Shown in pieces: positions 51,815 to 60,716 of a stretch of 64,000 bases of DNA. Under the pieces are notes generated by a model. The model was not told the DNA's origin. It made no database searches and saw nothing but the letters and a program-made list of their open reading frames with translations. Location of the stretch: contig JANQKG010000007.1 in NCBI GenBank assembly GCA_028281235.1, forward strand, positions 186,001-250,000, given 5' to 3'. Source of the DNA: Afifellaceae bacterium (GTDB lineage: Bacteria; Pseudomonadota; Alphaproteobacteria; Rhizobiales; Afifellaceae). A program made the translations under genes and the position numbers. Numbering within the stretch: the stretch's first letter is position 1; every line of letters starts with the position of its first letter.

Positions 51815-52785
51815 CCCGTCCCGTCCTGTCCATCCATGACCTGTCGGTCGACATCCCGACACGCGCCGGCGTCGTCAAGCCGGTTGACGGCGTAAGCTAT
51901 GGCATCGCTGCGGGCGAAATTCTCGGTGTTGTCGGCGAGAGCGGCGCGGGAAAATCGATGGTGGGCAACGCAGTCATCGGACTGCTGAGCCGGCCTGCCC
52001 ATATCTCCGGCGGCGAGATCTGGCTGAACGGCAACCGCATCGACACTCTGCAAGGCGAACGGATTCGGCGCGTTCGCGGCAAGGAAATCGGCATGGTCTT
52101 TCAGGACCCGCTGACCTCCCTCAACCCACTTTTGACCATCGGAGACCAACTGGCCGAAACGATCCTGACCCATTTGCCAATCAGCAAGGCGGAGGCGGAG
52201 AAGCGCGTCGTGGCCGCGCTGGAAGAGGTCGGGATACCCGGTGCAGCAGAGCGGATCGACTCTTATCCGCACGAATTTTCCGGCGGCATGCGGCAACGCG
52301 TCGTCATCGCACTGGCGCTTTGCGCTGAGCCGAGCCTCGTGATCGCCGACGAGCCGACCACGGCACTCGACGTCTCCGTTCAGGCGCAGATCATATCGCT
52401 CCTCAAGCGTCTCTGCCGCGAGAGAGGTACGGCAATCATGCTCATAACCCACGACATGGGCGTGATCGCAGAGGCCGCAGACCGCGTCGCGGTGATGTAT
52501 GCGGGGCGATTGGCGGAGCTTGGGCCGGTGCGCGATGTGCTGCAGCAGCCAGAGCACCCCTATACGCACGGGCTGATGACCTCCACCCCGCTCGCGGCGA
52601 TGGATCAAAAGCGACTTCACCAGATTCCCGGCGCCATGCCGCGGCTGAGCCACATGCCGGAGGGATGCGCGTTTCATCCGCGCTGCCCGCGCGCTCAAGA
52701 CAAGTGCCGCCACGCGCCCTTGCCCGCGATTGAAGACACGCGGGCCGCCTGCTGGTTCCCGATGCAGGCGGAGACCGCACAATGA
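51811..52785 (+). CDS. Dipeptide-type ABC transporter ATPase, DppD-like
   Basis: This 324-residue ATPase has Walker A GESGAGKSM, signature FSGGMRQ and Walker B LVIADEPTTALDVSV. The C-terminal cluster CAFHPRCPRAQDKC is the cysteine-rich motif that holds an iron-sulfur cluster in many Dpp/Opp ATPases. I start it at the GTG at 51811, overlapping the dppC stop; a longer frame from 51709 lies inside dppC. It overlaps dppF by 4 bp. Confidence 0.92.
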   Translation: MTRPVLSIHDLSVDIPTRAGVVKPVDGVSYGIAAGEILGVVGESGAGKSMVGNAVIGLLSRPAHISGGEIWLNGNRIDTLQGERIRRVRGKEIGMVFQDPLTSLNPLLTIGDQLAETILTHLPISKAEAEKRVVAALEEVGIPGAAERIDSYPHEFSGGMRQRVVIALALCAEPSLVIADEPTTALDVSVQAQIISLLKRLCRERGTAIMLITHDMGVIAEAADRVAVMYAGRLAELGPVRDVLQQPEHPYTHGLMTSTPLAAMDQKRLHQIPGAMPRLSHMPEGCAFHPRCPRAQDKCRHAPLPAIEDTRAACWFPMQAETAQ

Positions 52786-53747
52786 GCGCCTACGTGACCG
52801 TCCGCGGGCTGACGCGCGTCTTCGATGTCTCAAAACCTTGGCTGAACCGGGTGTTGGAAGGACGCGGCAAAGCCTTTCTGACCGCGATATCGGATGTCGA
52901 TTTCCAGGTCGAAGAACGCACCACCTACGCGCTTGTTGGAGAAAGCGGGTCCGGCAAATCCACGATTGGGCGGACATTGGTCGGTTTGCTGCGGCCGTCC
53001 GCCGGGGAGGTCGAGATCGAAGGGGTGAACCTGGCGACTGAGGTCGATGCGGACAAGATCGCGTCGGTTCGTTCAAACATACAGATGATCTTTCAAGACC
53101 CCTACGCTTCGCTCAATCCCCGCTGGCGTGTGCGCGACATCATTACCGAGCCCGTCGCGTCAAAAGGCGAGGATACTGTCGGCCTGGCCGAAAGATTGCT
53201 GGAACAGGTTGGCCTTCATCCATCGGATGCAGGGAAGTTCCCGCACGAATTTTCCGGCGGCCAGCGTCAACGGATTTGCATCGCCCGCGCGCTTGCCTCC
53301 GAACCGCGCCTTATTGTCTGCGACGAGCCAACATCGGCGCTGGATGTATCCGTGCAGGCGCAGGTTCTGAATTTGATGAGCGATCTGAAAGACGAGCTTG
53401 GCCTGACATATCTGTTGATCACGCATGACCTGACGGTCGTGCGGCACATGGCCGACCGGATCGGCGTCCTCTATCTCGGGCGCCTCGTCGAAGAAGCGGA
53501 CCCGCGTTCATTGTTCAGTTCGCCCAAGCACCCCTATACGCAGATGCTTCTGGACGCGGCGCCGCGCATGGATGGGTTCGGGCGCGAGGTGCCGCCCCCA
53601 AAGGGCGAGATTCCTGATCCCATCGATCCGCCCTCAGGCTGCGCCTTTCACCCGCGCTGCCCGATCGCTGCCGACATTTGCCACCGGGAACGTCCCGCAA
53701 TGCGGCGCGTCGACAACGCCCTCGTCGCCTGCCATCTCGCAGAGTGA
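52782..53747 (+). CDS. Dipeptide-type ABC transporter ATPase, DppF-like
   Basis: This 321-residue ATPase has Walker A GESGSGKST, signature FSGGQRQ and Walker B LIVCDEPTSALDVSV, with the C-terminal CAFHPRCPIAADIC cysteine motif. It pairs with the DppD-like protein. It ends the plus-strand operon, 8 bp from the facing hydrolase gene. Because the facing operon has no ATPase, this pair may also power that second importer. Confidence 0.92.
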   Translation: MSAYVTVRGLTRVFDVSKPWLNRVLEGRGKAFLTAISDVDFQVEERTTYALVGESGSGKSTIGRTLVGLLRPSAGEVEIEGVNLATEVDADKIASVRSNIQMIFQDPYASLNPRWRVRDIITEPVASKGEDTVGLAERLLEQVGLHPSDAGKFPHEFSGGQRQRICIARALASEPRLIVCDEPTSALDVSVQAQVLNLMSDLKDELGLTYLLITHDLTVVRHMADRIGVLYLGRLVEEADPRSLFSSPKHPYTQMLLDAAPRMDGFGREVPPPKGEIPDPIDPPSGCAFHPRCPIAADICHRERPAMRRVDNALVACHLAE

Positions 53748-53755
53748 TTGGAACG

Positions 53756-54643
53756 TTAGCGGAAGCGCCCCTCAGCCATCGACCCGTGGAGGCTGAGGCG
53801 CATCAGGTCTTCGCCCCACACAATAGTGCCTGAGAAGATGTCCGCCATCTCCTTGTGCGCCCGCGCCCGCACCAGAGGATCATCGAATTGCTCTGAGAGA
53901 TGCGTCAACACGAGCGTCCTGGTTCCCGCGGCCGCCGCCATCCGCGCGACCTCCAGATGGCTCGCTGCGGTCGCGCGGGCGAGCTGCGGCACCGGCGTGC
54001 CGTCCAGATACTGACACATGGCAAGCAGCACGTCGCAGCCTTTCGCGAAGGCGATGAAGTCCTTGCTGTAGCCCGTGTCGCCGGAATAGACGAACGCGGT
54101 TCCGTTAGCCTCGAAACAATAGCAGAGGCACTCAAGGATCGGCTCCATATGCTGTGCGGCGCCGACCCGTACAGCGACCGAGCCAATCTTTATCCGCGCG
54201 CCGGCGATGACCTCCTCCACCGTCCATTGCGGCGGCCCGCGCGGCGGGACGCCGCCCCGAGCAGCATAGAAGGCCAGGCTGGCCGGATGCTCGCACCGCA
54301 CGCGGATGTCGAGCTCGAACGCGCCCCCTTCACCGAAGAGCGCCGTGCAGATCCGCGCCAGCGGCGCCGGCCCGATGATCGTGAGCGGCGAAAGCCCGCC
54401 GTCGCTTTGATCCCAGCGCTGCAGGACCAGGCGTGCAAGGTCCAGAGTGTGATCGGAGTGAAGGTGGCTGATCAGAAGATGCGTGACCGCGGCCGGGTCC
54501 GTGCCGCTTTCCACCAATCGGTCGAACGCGCCGCCGCCATGGTCGAGCACGATGGTCTCGCCGGCGACCCCCAGGAGCGCGCCGGAACTTCTGCGCCGAA
54601 GAGATGGGCTCGGCGTGCCGGTTCCAAGCAACGTCAGATGCAT
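53756..54643 (-). CDS. Metallo-beta-lactamase-fold hydrolase, ribonuclease Z-like
   Basis: This 295-residue enzyme has the metallo-hydrolase signature SHLHSDH (H60, H62, D64, H65). It also has a GTGTPSPSLRRRSS opening typical of the ribonuclease Z/AtsA branch, a later metal aspartate in YSGDTGYSKDF, and a final THLSEQF histidine. In this branch, many members are not tRNA processing enzymes but hydrolyse esters or lactones. Its place as the last gene after hyuA and hyuB, overlapping by one base, indicates a catabolic step. The substrate is unknown. Confidence 0.82.
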   Translation of the reverse strand: MHLTLLGTGTPSPSLRRRSSGALLGVAGETIVLDHGGGAFDRLVESGTDPAAVTHLLISHLHSDHTLDLARLVLQRWDQSDGGLSPLTIIGPAPLARICTALFGEGGAFELDIRVRCEHPASLAFYAARGGVPPRGPPQWTVEEVIAGARIKIGSVAVRVGAAQHMEPILECLCYCFEANGTAFVYSGDTGYSKDFIAFAKGCDVLLAMCQYLDGTPVPQLARATAASHLEVARMAAAAGTRTLVLTHLSEQFDDPLVRARAHKEMADIFSGTIVWGEDLMRLSLHGSMAEGRFR

Positions 54644-56646
54644 TAGTGATCCTTCACGAGATCGGCAATCGCCGCCTCCAGTCGCTCCCCGCTCGCCTCA
54701 GGATCGGGGATGACCCGCCGCGCCGCGCGGGCGTCGGCATCGAACAATTCCGGCACAACGGAACGGAAAAGATCCTGCCGCAGGCTTTGGCGCTGCGACG
54801 GCGGCCGTGTCATCAGTGCATCGTTCAGCGCGCGCATGTGATCACGTGTGAAGACGGCGTCCCACCCGTTTCGCTCCGGCCCGAAATCGAACGCATCGCC
54901 GCTGCCCTTGGATCGCAGCGGACGCGCGGCGCGTAGGCGAGCCGTCGCCTCCGGATCGATGGCGCGTTCCACAATCTTCACGCCATAATCGCGCTCCGCC
55001 GACTCCGGGGAGACAAAGCCCGAGAGCACGTCGTCGAGCACCGCCTCCGGCGCGCGCAGGAACGGATCGCCATAACCGCCCCCGCCCGGTGTCAGGAACG
55101 TGACGGTGTCGCCCTTCTCAAGCCAGACGATGTCGATCTTGCCGAGCGCTTTTTCGCGTGCTGTGCCGATATTCTGCACGACCCGCATGTTGGCGCCCGG
55201 CAGGCCGCCGGCCATGCCCCACGGACGGAAATAGAACCGCTCCAGGCCGCGCCCCAGCACGGCACTCCCCGATTGCGACACACGGAACGTGAAGCGCAGA
55301 CCAAGTCCGCCGCGCCACTGCCCCGGCCCGGCGCTGTCGCGGTTCAGGCCGTATTCAAGGATCTCAACGCCTGCCTCCAACTCGCTTTTCTCCACCGGCG
55401 TATTGCGGATCGTGGAGAGCGAGCCGTCGATCCCGTCGTAGCCGTCGCTGCCGCGCCGTGCGCCGGAGCCGACGATGATGGAGTTGAGCACGACAACGTT
55501 CCGCGCCCCGGAGAGCTGCTCGTATTCGGCCAGCACCACAGGCACCATGGCCCCGCCGCTGGGGCACGGCACGTCTTCGTCGACGGCCTGAGCGAACGCG
55601 CCGGTCACCGCGTCGTTCAGCCTGTAGGCTGACGCGGCACGCACGCCCGTCGCCGCGGGAAAGGCAGGATCGAGGATCGTGCCTTTGCGCAATGCCACCG
55701 TGACGTCACGGAAGATGCCGCCATTCATCGGAACGGAAGGATCATGTGTGGTGACGAAATGCAGAATGCGCACCGTGAGCCAGGCATGGCGGCGGCCAAG
55801 CGTCGGCACGTTATAGGCGCTCTCCACCTGTGGGTCGGTCTCGGTGAAATCGAGATGGATGCGGCCATCGGTGACCGTCATGGTCACGTGAAAGCGCATC
55901 GGCACGGGTGTGATCGCGTCGTCGTCCAGAAAATCCCAGAAGTCATACGTGCCGTCGGGGATCTGACGCAGCACCGCGCGCGCCTTCTCCGCTGCATAGT
56001 CGAGCAGATCGCGCTGACCCTGCATAAACGTCTCCAGCCCGTGCTCCGCGACCAGGGCATCGACACGCTTGCCGCCCGTCTCAAGCGCCGCCAGCATGGC
56101 CGTGAGGTCATGGCAGTTGAGGTCCGGCGTGCGCACATTGGCTCGGTAAAGGCGTAGGACGTCGTTGTTCCACTCGCCGCGCCGCATGAGCTTCACGGAC
56201 GGGATCAAGAGCCCCTCCTGAAAAAGCTCCGAATTGGTCGGCGAGACGCTGCTCGGCACCTTGCCGCCCACATCGGTTGAATGCACGAAGGTGTAGCCGT
56301 AGCAGACCAGCGTAGCGCCGCTGTAATAGGGCCGGATCAAGGTGAGGTCCGGCGTATGGCTGACCAGGCCGGCGCTCTCGTACGGGTGGTTGGTCAAGAG
56401 CACATCGCCGCTCTCCAGCGGCTCGCCCAGCGCCTCCAGCGTCGGCGTGATGTCGTGATCGATCAGGGCTGAGCCAAAATCGCGCGGATTGCCGAAGAAG
56501 CGGCCCTCCGGAGTTACCAGCCCAACGCCGAAATCCACCGCCTCCTTGACATAGAGCGAGCGCGCCGTGCGCTTCAGCGTCAGCGCCATCTCTTCCGAGG
56601 CGGCGGCCACCTGGGTGTTGAGGATCTCAAGTGTGATCGGGTCCAT
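54643..56646 (-). CDS. hyuB: Hydantoinase B/oxoprolinase family protein
   Basis: This 667-residue protein is the HyuB-type partner in ATP-dependent hydrolysis of cyclic amides (N-methylhydantoin, 5-oxoproline) or in acetone-carboxylase-like reactions. Family features include the N-terminal DPITLEILNTQVAAASEEMA, the histidines in LTNHPYESAGLVSHTPD near residue 87, and the Gly-rich LTPGGGGYGDP near the C-terminus. It lies two bases from hyuA and overlaps the metallo-hydrolase gene by one base. Confidence 0.92.
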   Translation of the reverse strand: MDPITLEILNTQVAAASEEMALTLKRTARSLYVKEAVDFGVGLVTPEGRFFGNPRDFGSALIDHDITPTLEALGEPLESGDVLLTNHPYESAGLVSHTPDLTLIRPYYSGATLVCYGYTFVHSTDVGGKVPSSVSPTNSELFQEGLLIPSVKLMRRGEWNNDVLRLYRANVRTPDLNCHDLTAMLAALETGGKRVDALVAEHGLETFMQGQRDLLDYAAEKARAVLRQIPDGTYDFWDFLDDDAITPVPMRFHVTMTVTDGRIHLDFTETDPQVESAYNVPTLGRRHAWLTVRILHFVTTHDPSVPMNGGIFRDVTVALRKGTILDPAFPAATGVRAASAYRLNDAVTGAFAQAVDEDVPCPSGGAMVPVVLAEYEQLSGARNVVVLNSIIVGSGARRGSDGYDGIDGSLSTIRNTPVEKSELEAGVEILEYGLNRDSAGPGQWRGGLGLRFTFRVSQSGSAVLGRGLERFYFRPWGMAGGLPGANMRVVQNIGTAREKALGKIDIVWLEKGDTVTFLTPGGGGYGDPFLRAPEAVLDDVLSGFVSPESAERDYGVKIVERAIDPEATARLRAARPLRSKGSGDAFDFGPERNGWDAVFTRDHMRALNDALMTRPPSQRQSLRQDLFRSVVPELFDADARAARRVIPDPEASGERLEAAIADLVKDH

Positions 56647-56647
56647 C

Positions 56648-58702
56648 TCAGTCCTTTCGCGTCAGATGCATCGACCCGATCGCGTCGCAGCCAAGCGACC
56701 AGCCAGGCGGAACGAGAACCGTGCTGTCGATCATCTCAACAATGGCGGGCCCGGACAGCTCTGCACCAGCGGGCAATGAATCGGCGGTGAAGACCTCAGC
56801 CTCGATCGGCGCGCCGTGCCAGATCACCCGACGGCGGCCGGCGGGCGCGACGGAACCGTTGGCCGATCGCGGCGGCAATTTGAGGGACGGTGCCGGCAGA
56901 CGGGCAGTTACGCGCAATGTGGTGAAGTAGACTGGGCTCGCCGCATCACGGAAGCCGTAGAGCCGTTCGTGCTCGCGGTGGAAGAGCTCGGCAAGCTCCG
57001 GGGGGTCGGCGCGCTTTGCAATCTCCGTCGGCACGGCGATCGTCAGCTCCACGGCCGTCTTCGGGTATTGCATGTCGGCGAAGATTGCGATCTCCGCCTG
57101 CCCCGCCGGCCCGCCCTCCTCCGCTGTCCAGGCGGCCGCCTCTGCCTCAAGGCTCTCCAGCGCCTCGGCGAATACGCGGCCGGCATCGGGATCGGCGTTC
57201 AGCGTGGCGCGCCGCGAGCGGGCAAAGTCGCGCCGCAATCCTCCGGTGACGGCGCCGAAGGCGCAGAATGTGCCCGGCGACGGCGGAACGAGGATGCGAG
57301 TGAGCCGCGTCTCCTCCGCAAGCAGAGCCGCCTGGGTCGGGCCCGCACCGCCATAGGGCAGCAGCGTGAAATCGGCCAGATCGTAGCCGCGTTGCGCCAT
57401 GCCCTTCGTAACCTCGGTGGACATCTTGGCGGTCGCGATACGGATCGCCGCTTCCGCCACCTGCTCCCCGCCGTCAATGCCGATCGTCTCGCCGAGCCGT
57501 GCCAAGGCCGTCACCGCCGCGTTGCGGTCAAGCGCCATGCGGCCGCCGAGAAAGTGCTCGGGATCAAGGTAACCCAGCACGAGATAGCAATCGGTGATGG
57601 TCGGCTCGCTGCCGCCACGGCCGTAGCAGGCCGGCCCCGGATCGGCGCCCGCGCTTCGCGGCCCGACTTTCAGCAAGCCCTGCGGATCGGCCCACAGAAC
57701 CGACCCTCCTCCGGCGCCGATCGTCCACACATTGATAGCCGGGATGATCACCGGATAGACGCCGATCCGCGTCTCGGTGGTGAATTCCGGCTCGCCGTCA
57801 TGCGTGATCGACATGTCGGAGGACGTGCCGCCCATGTCGACGCTGATCGCGTGCGTGATTCCGGCGTCCGCGGCCAGCCGCGTGCCCGCCGAGACGCCGG
57901 CCGCCGGGCCGGACAATAAAGTGTCGATCGGTCGCCGGCGTGCCGTCTCCACGCCCACCGTCCCGCCGTTCGACGTGGCGATCTCCAGCCGGCCGCCGAG
58001 CCCCATGGCCGACAACGCGCGATCAAGCGCGGCATAGTAATCGTCCATCATGGGGTGGATGTAGCCGTTGAGGACCGCCACCAGCGCCCGCTCGAATTCA
58101 CGCACCTCCGGCCAGAGCGCGGCTGAGGCCATCACCCGGACCTCAGGAAGCCGCTTGGTGAGGGCGCCGGCGACGGCTTCCTCCATCTCCGGGTGGCTGT
58201 AGGAATTGATGACGAGGACGGCGAGCGCCTGCAAATTATCCGCGCGCGCCGCAGCGGCAACCTGGTCGAAATCGGCTTCGCTCGGTTCCTCAAGCACCGA
58301 GCCGTCGACGCGCAGGCGGGCGGGAATCTCGTAGACGTGCCGGCGCTGGACCAGCGGCTGGCGCTTCGGGTCCTTATAATTGTGCGAGTTGGGAAGCCCG
58401 CCGCGGCCGATCACCATGATGTCGCCAAAGCCGCGGGAGATGACTAGGCCGACTCGGCCTCCGCGCTCCTGCAGGATCGCGTTAAGCCCAAGCGTGGTGC
58501 CATGCACCACCACGTCGATATCTGCGGCTTTGAGCTTTGCGTGTCGGAGCAATTGGGCAAAACCGTCCACGACGGAGCGGGCCGGGTCGGCGGGCGTGCT
58601 TGGCTCCTTCCAGGTCTCAAGCCGCTCGCCGGCAGAATCGATCAGCACGAAATCGGTGAAGGTTCCGCCGACATCGATGCCCACACGGTAGGAACGCGTC
58701 AC
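56648..58702 (-). CDS. hyuA: Hydantoinase A/oxoprolinase family protein
   Basis: This 684-residue protein is the ATP-binding partner of HyuB. The actin-like phosphate loop is seen in RVGIDVGGTFTDFVLID at the N-terminus. ISVDMGGTSSDMS near residue 285, YGGAGPTQA near residue 480 and GRGGSEPTITD are further family motifs. I start it at the GTG at 58702, which has GAGG six bases upstream; the open frame extends 39 codons into the permease gene without family sequence. It follows the permease by 11 bp, tying uptake to cyclic amide cleavage. Confidence 0.92.
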   Translation of the reverse strand: MTRSYRVGIDVGGTFTDFVLIDSAGERLETWKEPSTPADPARSVVDGFAQLLRHAKLKAADIDVVVHGTTLGLNAILQERGGRVGLVISRGFGDIMVIGRGGLPNSHNYKDPKRQPLVQRRHVYEIPARLRVDGSVLEEPSEADFDQVAAAARADNLQALAVLVINSYSHPEMEEAVAGALTKRLPEVRVMASAALWPEVREFERALVAVLNGYIHPMMDDYYAALDRALSAMGLGGRLEIATSNGGTVGVETARRRPIDTLLSGPAAGVSAGTRLAADAGITHAISVDMGGTSSDMSITHDGEPEFTTETRIGVYPVIIPAINVWTIGAGGGSVLWADPQGLLKVGPRSAGADPGPACYGRGGSEPTITDCYLVLGYLDPEHFLGGRMALDRNAAVTALARLGETIGIDGGEQVAEAAIRIATAKMSTEVTKGMAQRGYDLADFTLLPYGGAGPTQAALLAEETRLTRILVPPSPGTFCAFGAVTGGLRRDFARSRRATLNADPDAGRVFAEALESLEAEAAAWTAEEGGPAGQAEIAIFADMQYPKTAVELTIAVPTEIAKRADPPELAELFHREHERLYGFRDAASPVYFTTLRVTARLPAPSLKLPPRSANGSVAPAGRRRVIWHGAPIEAEVFTADSLPAGAELSGPAIVEMIDSTVLVPPGWSLGCDAIGSMHLTRKD

Positions 58703-58713
58703 AGCGACCTCAA

Positions 58714-59670
58714 TTATTGGAGACGAGGGTTGAGGGCATCGCGCAGCCAGTCGCCCACCAAATTGATCGCGACGATGACCAGCATCAGCGTCAATCCGGG
58801 GAAGATCACCAGCCACCACTCACCGGCGAAGAGATAGCTGTATCCACTGCGGATCAGCGTGCCGAGAGACGGTTCGGTCGGCGGCAGGCCGAAGCCCAGG
58901 AAGCTCAGCGTGGCCTCGCCCATCACCGCGAATGCCACGTCCAGCGTGGCCAGAACGAAGATCACGTTCATCACGTTGGGCAGCAACTGGCGGACCATGA
59001 TCGATACGGAGCCGCGGCCGGCGAGCCGGGCGGCCGCGACATAGTCTTTCTTTTTCTCCACCAGAACGCCGCCGCGCACCAGCCGCGCAAAATGCGGCCA
59101 GTGCGACAGGCCAAGCGCCATCACCACGACCGGCAGGGCGAACGTGGCTTGCAGCGAGGCCGGCAGCACGGCCTGGGCGATGCCGCCGATCAGAAGCGCC
59201 AGGATGATCGCGGGAAAGGTGAACTGGATATCCGCCGCGCGCATGATGACGCCGCCGACACGGCCACCGAAATAGCCGGCGATCAGACCCAGAGCCGAGC
59301 CGAGCGTGCATGACAGCGCCACGGCCGCGAGCCCGACAAGCAGCGACGTGCGCATGCCATAAAGGATCAGCGACAACAGGTCGGCGCCTTGCGTGTCGGT
59401 TCCCAGAAGATAGGGCCACACGCCGCCATCGAGCCAGATCGGCGGCAGGCGCGAATCCAGGAGACTGAGCGTGGCAAGGTCGTAAGGATCGGTGGCCGCC
59501 ACCCACGGCGCAAGCAAGGCGCCCGCGGCAAGCAGAAACAAGATGGCACCACCGACGATCGCTCCCGGATTGCGACGGAAACTGACGGCCAGGTCCGATC
59601 GCCAGATGCGGCGAAGGGCCGAGCGGGAGGATGCAGTGGGTACTGCGTCACTCATGACGTCGCCACTCAC
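58714..59670 (-). CDS. Dipeptide-type ABC transporter permease, DppC-like (facing operon)
   Basis: This 318-residue permease has the DppC family segments GTDTQGADLLSLILYGMRTS and FLGFGLPPTEPSLGTLIRSG. It can start at 59670, overlapping the dppB stop, or at the ATG at 59655; the overlap favours the first. It is followed by hyuA, not by the ATPase genes usually found at this point. The paralogue at 50873-51814 is close in its C-terminal half. Confidence 0.92.
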   Translation of the reverse strand: MSGDVMSDAVPTASSRSALRRIWRSDLAVSFRRNPGAIVGGAILFLLAAGALLAPWVAATDPYDLATLSLLDSRLPPIWLDGGVWPYLLGTDTQGADLLSLILYGMRTSLLVGLAAVALSCTLGSALGLIAGYFGGRVGGVIMRAADIQFTFPAIILALLIGGIAQAVLPASLQATFALPVVVMALGLSHWPHFARLVRGGVLVEKKKDYVAAARLAGRGSVSIMVRQLLPNVMNVIFVLATLDVAFAVMGEATLSFLGFGLPPTEPSLGTLIRSGYSYLFAGEWWLVIFPGLTLMLVIVAINLVGDWLRDALNPRLQ

Positions 59671-60659
59671 AGCGCGCCCTCCGAGCTCAAGCCCCCGCGC
59701 ACGCGCAATCTGGGATCAGCCACCAGATAAAGAAGATCGACGATCGTGTTGATCACCAGGAAGAAGCAGGCGGCAAGGAGAAGAAAGGCGGAGATCACCG
59801 GCACGTCGGTGCTGCCGAGCGCCTGCAGGAAGAGCAGCCCGAGCCCCGGCCACTGAAACACTGCTTCGACGACAATCGCGAAGGCGACCAGAAAGCCAAG
59901 CTGAATTCCGCTCACCGTGATGACCGGGATTAGCGTGTTGCGCAGAGCGTGCGAGAGGTTGATCACCCGCGGCTTCAACCCGCGCGCCCGGGCAAAGCGG
60001 ATATAGTCGGTGCGCAACACCTCCAGCATCTCCGCCCGCACCAGGCGGGCGATCAGCGCCACCTGCCCCACCGCCAGCGCAGCGGCCGGCATGATGAGCG
60101 ATGTCAGTCCGGAAACGGTCAGCAGGCCCGTCGTCCACCAGCCGATATCCACGACCTCACCGCGGCCGAAGGAGGGCAGCCAACCCAGCCGCACCGAAAA
60201 CAGGAAGATCAGCAAGATGCCGACGACGAAGCTTGGGAGCGACACGCCGATGACTGACAGCATCATGACGGCGCCGCTTGACCAATTGTGCCGGAAGACG
60301 GCGGCGTAGACGCCGATGGGCAGCCCGATAAGAAGCGAAAACGCCAGCGCGACACCGGCCAGCTCCAGCGTCGCTGGCACCCGTTCCAGCACCAGATCGA
60401 TCACCGGGCGCTGTGCGGAATAGGACATTCCGAACTCGCCCTGCACCGCTTTTCCGACAAAGCTCAGATAGCGGCTCGCCCAGGGGTCGTCGAGATTGAG
60501 CCGCTCGCGCAACACGACGCGGTCTTCCGGTGTGGCGTTGAGACCCAGGATGCTCGCCACCGGGTCGCCGACGAACGCCGATAGCGCAAACGCCAGCAGG
60601 CTGACCACCAGCAACACCAGCGCTCCATGCACCAGGCGTCGAGCAAGGAACGCAATCAT
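59667..60659 (-). CDS. Dipeptide-type ABC transporter permease, DppB-like (facing operon)
   Basis: This 330-residue permease has the family N-terminus and the EAA-type loop YIRFARARGLKPRVINLSHA. It shares LIFLFSVRLGWLPSFGRGE with the plus-strand DppB. It follows the binding-protein gene after a 57-bp gap with a strong stem-loop, and overlaps the next permease by 4 bp. Confidence 0.92.
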   Translation of the reverse strand: MIAFLARRLVHGALVLLVVSLLAFALSAFVGDPVASILGLNATPEDRVVLRERLNLDDPWASRYLSFVGKAVQGEFGMSYSAQRPVIDLVLERVPATLELAGVALAFSLLIGLPIGVYAAVFRHNWSSGAVMMLSVIGVSLPSFVVGILLIFLFSVRLGWLPSFGRGEVVDIGWWTTGLLTVSGLTSLIMPAAALAVGQVALIARLVRAEMLEVLRTDYIRFARARGLKPRVINLSHALRNTLIPVITVSGIQLGFLVAFAIVVEAVFQWPGLGLLFLQALGSTDVPVISAFLLLAACFFLVINTIVDLLYLVADPRLRVRGGLSSEGAL

Positions 60660-60678
60660 CTCGGTCGGCTTAGCCTCG

Positions 60679-60702
60679 AAGGCGCGGCCACGGCCGCGCC
60701 TT
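60679..60702 (-). terminator. Stem-loop after the facing-operon binding-protein gene
   Basis: A perfect 11-bp inverted repeat, AAGGCGCGGCC and GGCCGCGCCTT, is separated by two bases, so the real loop is larger with a 9-bp stem. It lies 14 bases after the binding-protein stop codon and has no U-tract. It is the fourth such hairpin after a binding-protein gene in this window. Confidence 0.65.
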
Positions 60703-60716
60703 TCATTGTCGTGACG

